This document shows positions 47,485-49,065 of a DNA stretch of 49,065 bases, piece by piece. This DNA comes from Acidimicrobiaceae bacterium. Its GTDB lineage: Bacteria; Actinomycetota; Acidimicrobiia; Acidimicrobiales; RAAP-2. A program made the translations under genes and the position numbers. The stretch's first letter is position 1. Every line of letters begins with the position of its first letter. Below the pieces are notes generated by a model. The model did no database searches. It was not told the origin of the DNA and saw nothing but the letters and a program-made list of their open reading frames with translations. Location: positions 1-49,065 of the forward strand of contig PLRX01000142.1 of NCBI GenBank assembly GCA_003164095.1, given 5' to 3'.

Positions 47485-49065
47485 GGAATCCCATCCGTCG
47501 CTCCACGTTCCGGGCGGTCGTCGTCGCCCTTCTTGGCGCCGTGTTGGCCGCAGGTGCCGTGCTCACCGCTGTCGTCCCCCCCGCCGGGGCCGCCTCCGGC
47601 AACCCGCCCTGGGAGCCGGACGCGAACTCCGTCGGCGGCCTCGCGTTCTACAACGCCGCCGGCCAGCAGATCACCGGGGGCAATCTGACCGACTCGCCCG
47701 TGGCTGCCTACGTGGAAGGCGCGGGCACCATCCGCGCCGGCGACACCAAGGCCACGCTGTACGGGTACTCGCCGGTCGCCGGCACGGCACCCGGCACGTG
47801 GAACGGTGAGGCCCTCGGCTCGTCCACCACCTACCCGAACGCGTCCGCGCCGGCGCCCCTCAACACGTCCACGCTGCCGGTGGAGACCGGTGCCAGCGGC
47901 GACGAGGACATCGCCACCCTCATGTCCGACCTGCCCAACAACAACTCCTCGGGCAGCGGCTACGCGAACCTCTACCAGCTGCGTCTCAAGTCGACCCAGG
48001 CCGGTCAGCAGCCGAACGTGAAGTACGACTCGGCGGACATCTCGATCGACTCCACCGCAGGCACCTGGTCCGTGGTCTATCCCGCGGTGACGACGACCGC
48101 GACCGCGACCACCCTGACGGCCGCACCGACCAGCCCACAGGCCTCGGGCACCTCGGTGACGCTGACCGCCACCGTGAGCCCGTCCGCCCCGGGGACCGTC
48201 CAGTTCGAGAACGGCTCCACCGACCTCGGCTCCCCGGTCAACGTGACCGCAGGGGTGGCGGCCTTCACGACCACCGCCCTGCCTGTCGGCGCCCTCACAC
48301 TCCACGCCGTGTACACGCCGGCAGCGTTCAGCGTCTACACCGGGTCGACGGGAAGCACGAGCTTCACCGTGTACACCCCGGTGTCCACCTCGACCATCCT
48401 GACCGCGGCCCCGGTGAGCCCCCAGGTGTCCGGCACGTCCGTGACCCTCACCGCGACCCTCACTCCGTCGGCGGCCACCGGCACCGTCCAGTTCGAGAAC
48501 GGCTCGACCGATCTGGGCTCCCCGGTGACCGTGACCTCGGGCAAGGCGACCACCACGACCACCGCCCTGCCTGTCGGCGCCCTCACACTCCACGCCGTCT
48601 ACCTACCGTCTTCCGGCAGTGAGTACCTCACGTCGACCGGCGACCTGAGCTACACCATCACCAACTCGGCCACGCCCACCACCACCACCCTGACGGTGGC
48701 ACCGGGCACCCCGCAGGTCTTCGGCACCTCGGAGACCCTGACCGCCACGGTCAGCCCGACCGCCACCGGCACCGTCCAGTTCGAGAACGGCGCGGCCGAC
48801 CTCGGCGCCCCCGTCACCGTGACCGCCGGCGTGGCGACCTACACGACCAGCGCCCTGCCGGTCGGCACCCTGACGCTGGGTGCCGTGTTCACCCCGACAT
48901 CGGGCAACGGGTTCAGCGGTTCGAGTGACACGGCCCCGTTCACGATCACGGCGATCGGCACGACCACCGTGCTGACGGTGTCGCCGGCCAGCCCGCAACC
49001 CGTGGGCACCTCGGAGACCCTGACCGCCACCGTGAGCCCCACCGCCACCGGCACCGTCCAGTTCG
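47481..49065 (+). CDS. Large secreted Ig-repeat protein (partial, runs off right edge)
   Basis: 528 codons within the window, no stop. Signal peptide 1-38 (AGA-AS). N-domain 40-195 almost identical in wording to that of 43264 (NPPWEPDANSVGGLAFYN ... TWSVVY). Then at least four Ig-like repeats of about 96 aa, each with TLTATVSP, GTVQFENG, LPVGALTLHAVY. Whether it ends in a WxL-like domain, an LPXTG-type signal or more repeats cannot be seen. Likely an extended surface adhesin or fibre subunit co-produced with the two membrane proteins upstream. Confidence 0.78.
   Translation, partial: MRNPIRRSTFRAVVVALLGAVLAAGAVLTAVVPPAGAASGNPPWEPDANSVGGLAFYNAAGQQITGGNLTDSPVAAYVEGAGTIRAGDTKATLYGYSPVAGTAPGTWNGEALGSSTTYPNASAPAPLNTSTLPVETGASGDEDIATLMSDLPNNNSSGSGYANLYQLRLKSTQAGQQPNVKYDSADISIDSTAGTWSVVYPAVTTTATATTLTAAPTSPQASGTSVTLTATVSPSAPGTVQFENGSTDLGSPVNVTAGVAAFTTTALPVGALTLHAVYTPAAFSVYTGSTGSTSFTVYTPVSTSTILTAAPVSPQVSGTSVTLTATLTPSAATGTVQFENGSTDLGSPVTVTSGKATTTTTALPVGALTLHAVYLPSSGSEYLTSTGDLSYTITNSATPTTTTLTVAPGTPQVFGTSETLTATVSPTATGTVQFENGAADLGAPVTVTAGVATYTTSALPVGTLTLGAVFTPTSGNGFSGSSDTAPFTITAIGTTTVLTVSPASPQPVGTSETLTATVSPTATGTVQF
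48088..49065 (+). repeat. Tandem 288-bp Ig-domain coding repeats
   Basis: The block starting ccaccgccct recurs at 48271 and 48559, and its equivalent at 48847, an exact 288-bp period. The first two copies are identical over about 40 bp (accgccctgcctgtcggc onward) except for one base. This suggests recent duplication or gene conversion. Confidence 0.8.

Noticed and set aside
1-49065. tRNA, rRNA, IS elements, integrases, attachment sites, origins
   Set aside because: None was recognised on either strand; absence is by eye only.

Overview
The window is GC-rich, dense, bacterial chromosomal DNA, and everything points to an actinobacterium, most plausibly of the Acidimicrobiia. The clues are codon use with a strong G/C third base, many GTG starts, GTGA/ATGA stop-start overlaps, leaderless promoters with a TANNNT box 6-7 nt before the ATG, an F420-type (LLM) oxidoreductase, a crowd of SDR, acyl-CoA dehydrogenase, GST-like and amidohydrolase genes, and a secreted NlpC/P60 protein carrying GYWLVASDGGVF repeats that I associate with that class. 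No rRNA, tRNA, CRISPR array, transposase, integrase or phage gene was seen. Placement in the class is inference from content.

Layout. 1-1962 (minus): quinone-reductase-like MDR, GNAT acetyltransferase and a LiaF-like protein that runs off the left edge. 2065-3888 and 7187-9400 (plus): two diguanylate cyclase/phosphodiesterase (GGDEF-EAL) proteins flanking a minus-strand pair of a PLP decarboxylase and an FGGY sugar kinase. 9484-9942: a broken alpha/beta-hydrolase. 9924-12070 (minus): NlpC/P60 repeat protein and an SDR. 12132-14205 (plus): acyl-CoA dehydrogenase and an alpha/beta-hydrolase. 14250-15995 (minus): CocE-like lipoprotein. 16087-17598 (plus): MFS efflux pump. 17615-19321 (minus): formate-tetrahydrofolate ligase. 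19528-21445: two unrelated-looking GST-fold proteins.

21614-26796 (plus) is a catabolic-looking operon: LLM oxidoreductase, SDR, TetR regulator, DUF1330-like protein, haloalkane dehalogenase, phosphotriesterase-family hydrolase. 26839-29078 (minus) holds a secreted lipase and a RdmC-like esterase. 29181-31466 (plus) holds SDR, cyclase-family metal hydrolase and SnoaL-like protein. 31514-36450 has two D-aminoacylase-type amidohydrolases around an ACMSD-like amidohydrolase. 36535-37766 is a lower-GC patch with a TauE/SafE permease and a DUF2510-like miniprotein. 37894-40884 has two SDRs transcribed divergently from a 45-bp gap, and an aldehyde dehydrogenase whose end is disrupted by a frameshift in a G6 run.

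41858-49065 (end of window) is the most interesting part: an orphan PstS-like binding protein, a secreted Ig-repeat protein with a WxL-like C-terminal domain, and a tightly coupled operon (each junction is a 4-bp ATGA overlap) of a membrane-anchored DUF916/WxL_PGBD-like protein, a membrane-anchored protein and a large Ig-repeat protein cut by the window edge. Three of these proteins share a roughly 150-residue N-terminal domain I do not recognise. I read this as a cell-surface complex analogous to the WxL systems of low-GC Gram-positives.

A second theme is regulatory: several genes are preceded by tiny leaderless or Shine-Dalgarno-led ORFs, and four of these end in a TGA that overlaps the next gene's start codon. 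Assignments come from reading the translated sequence and remembered family motifs; no database search was run.
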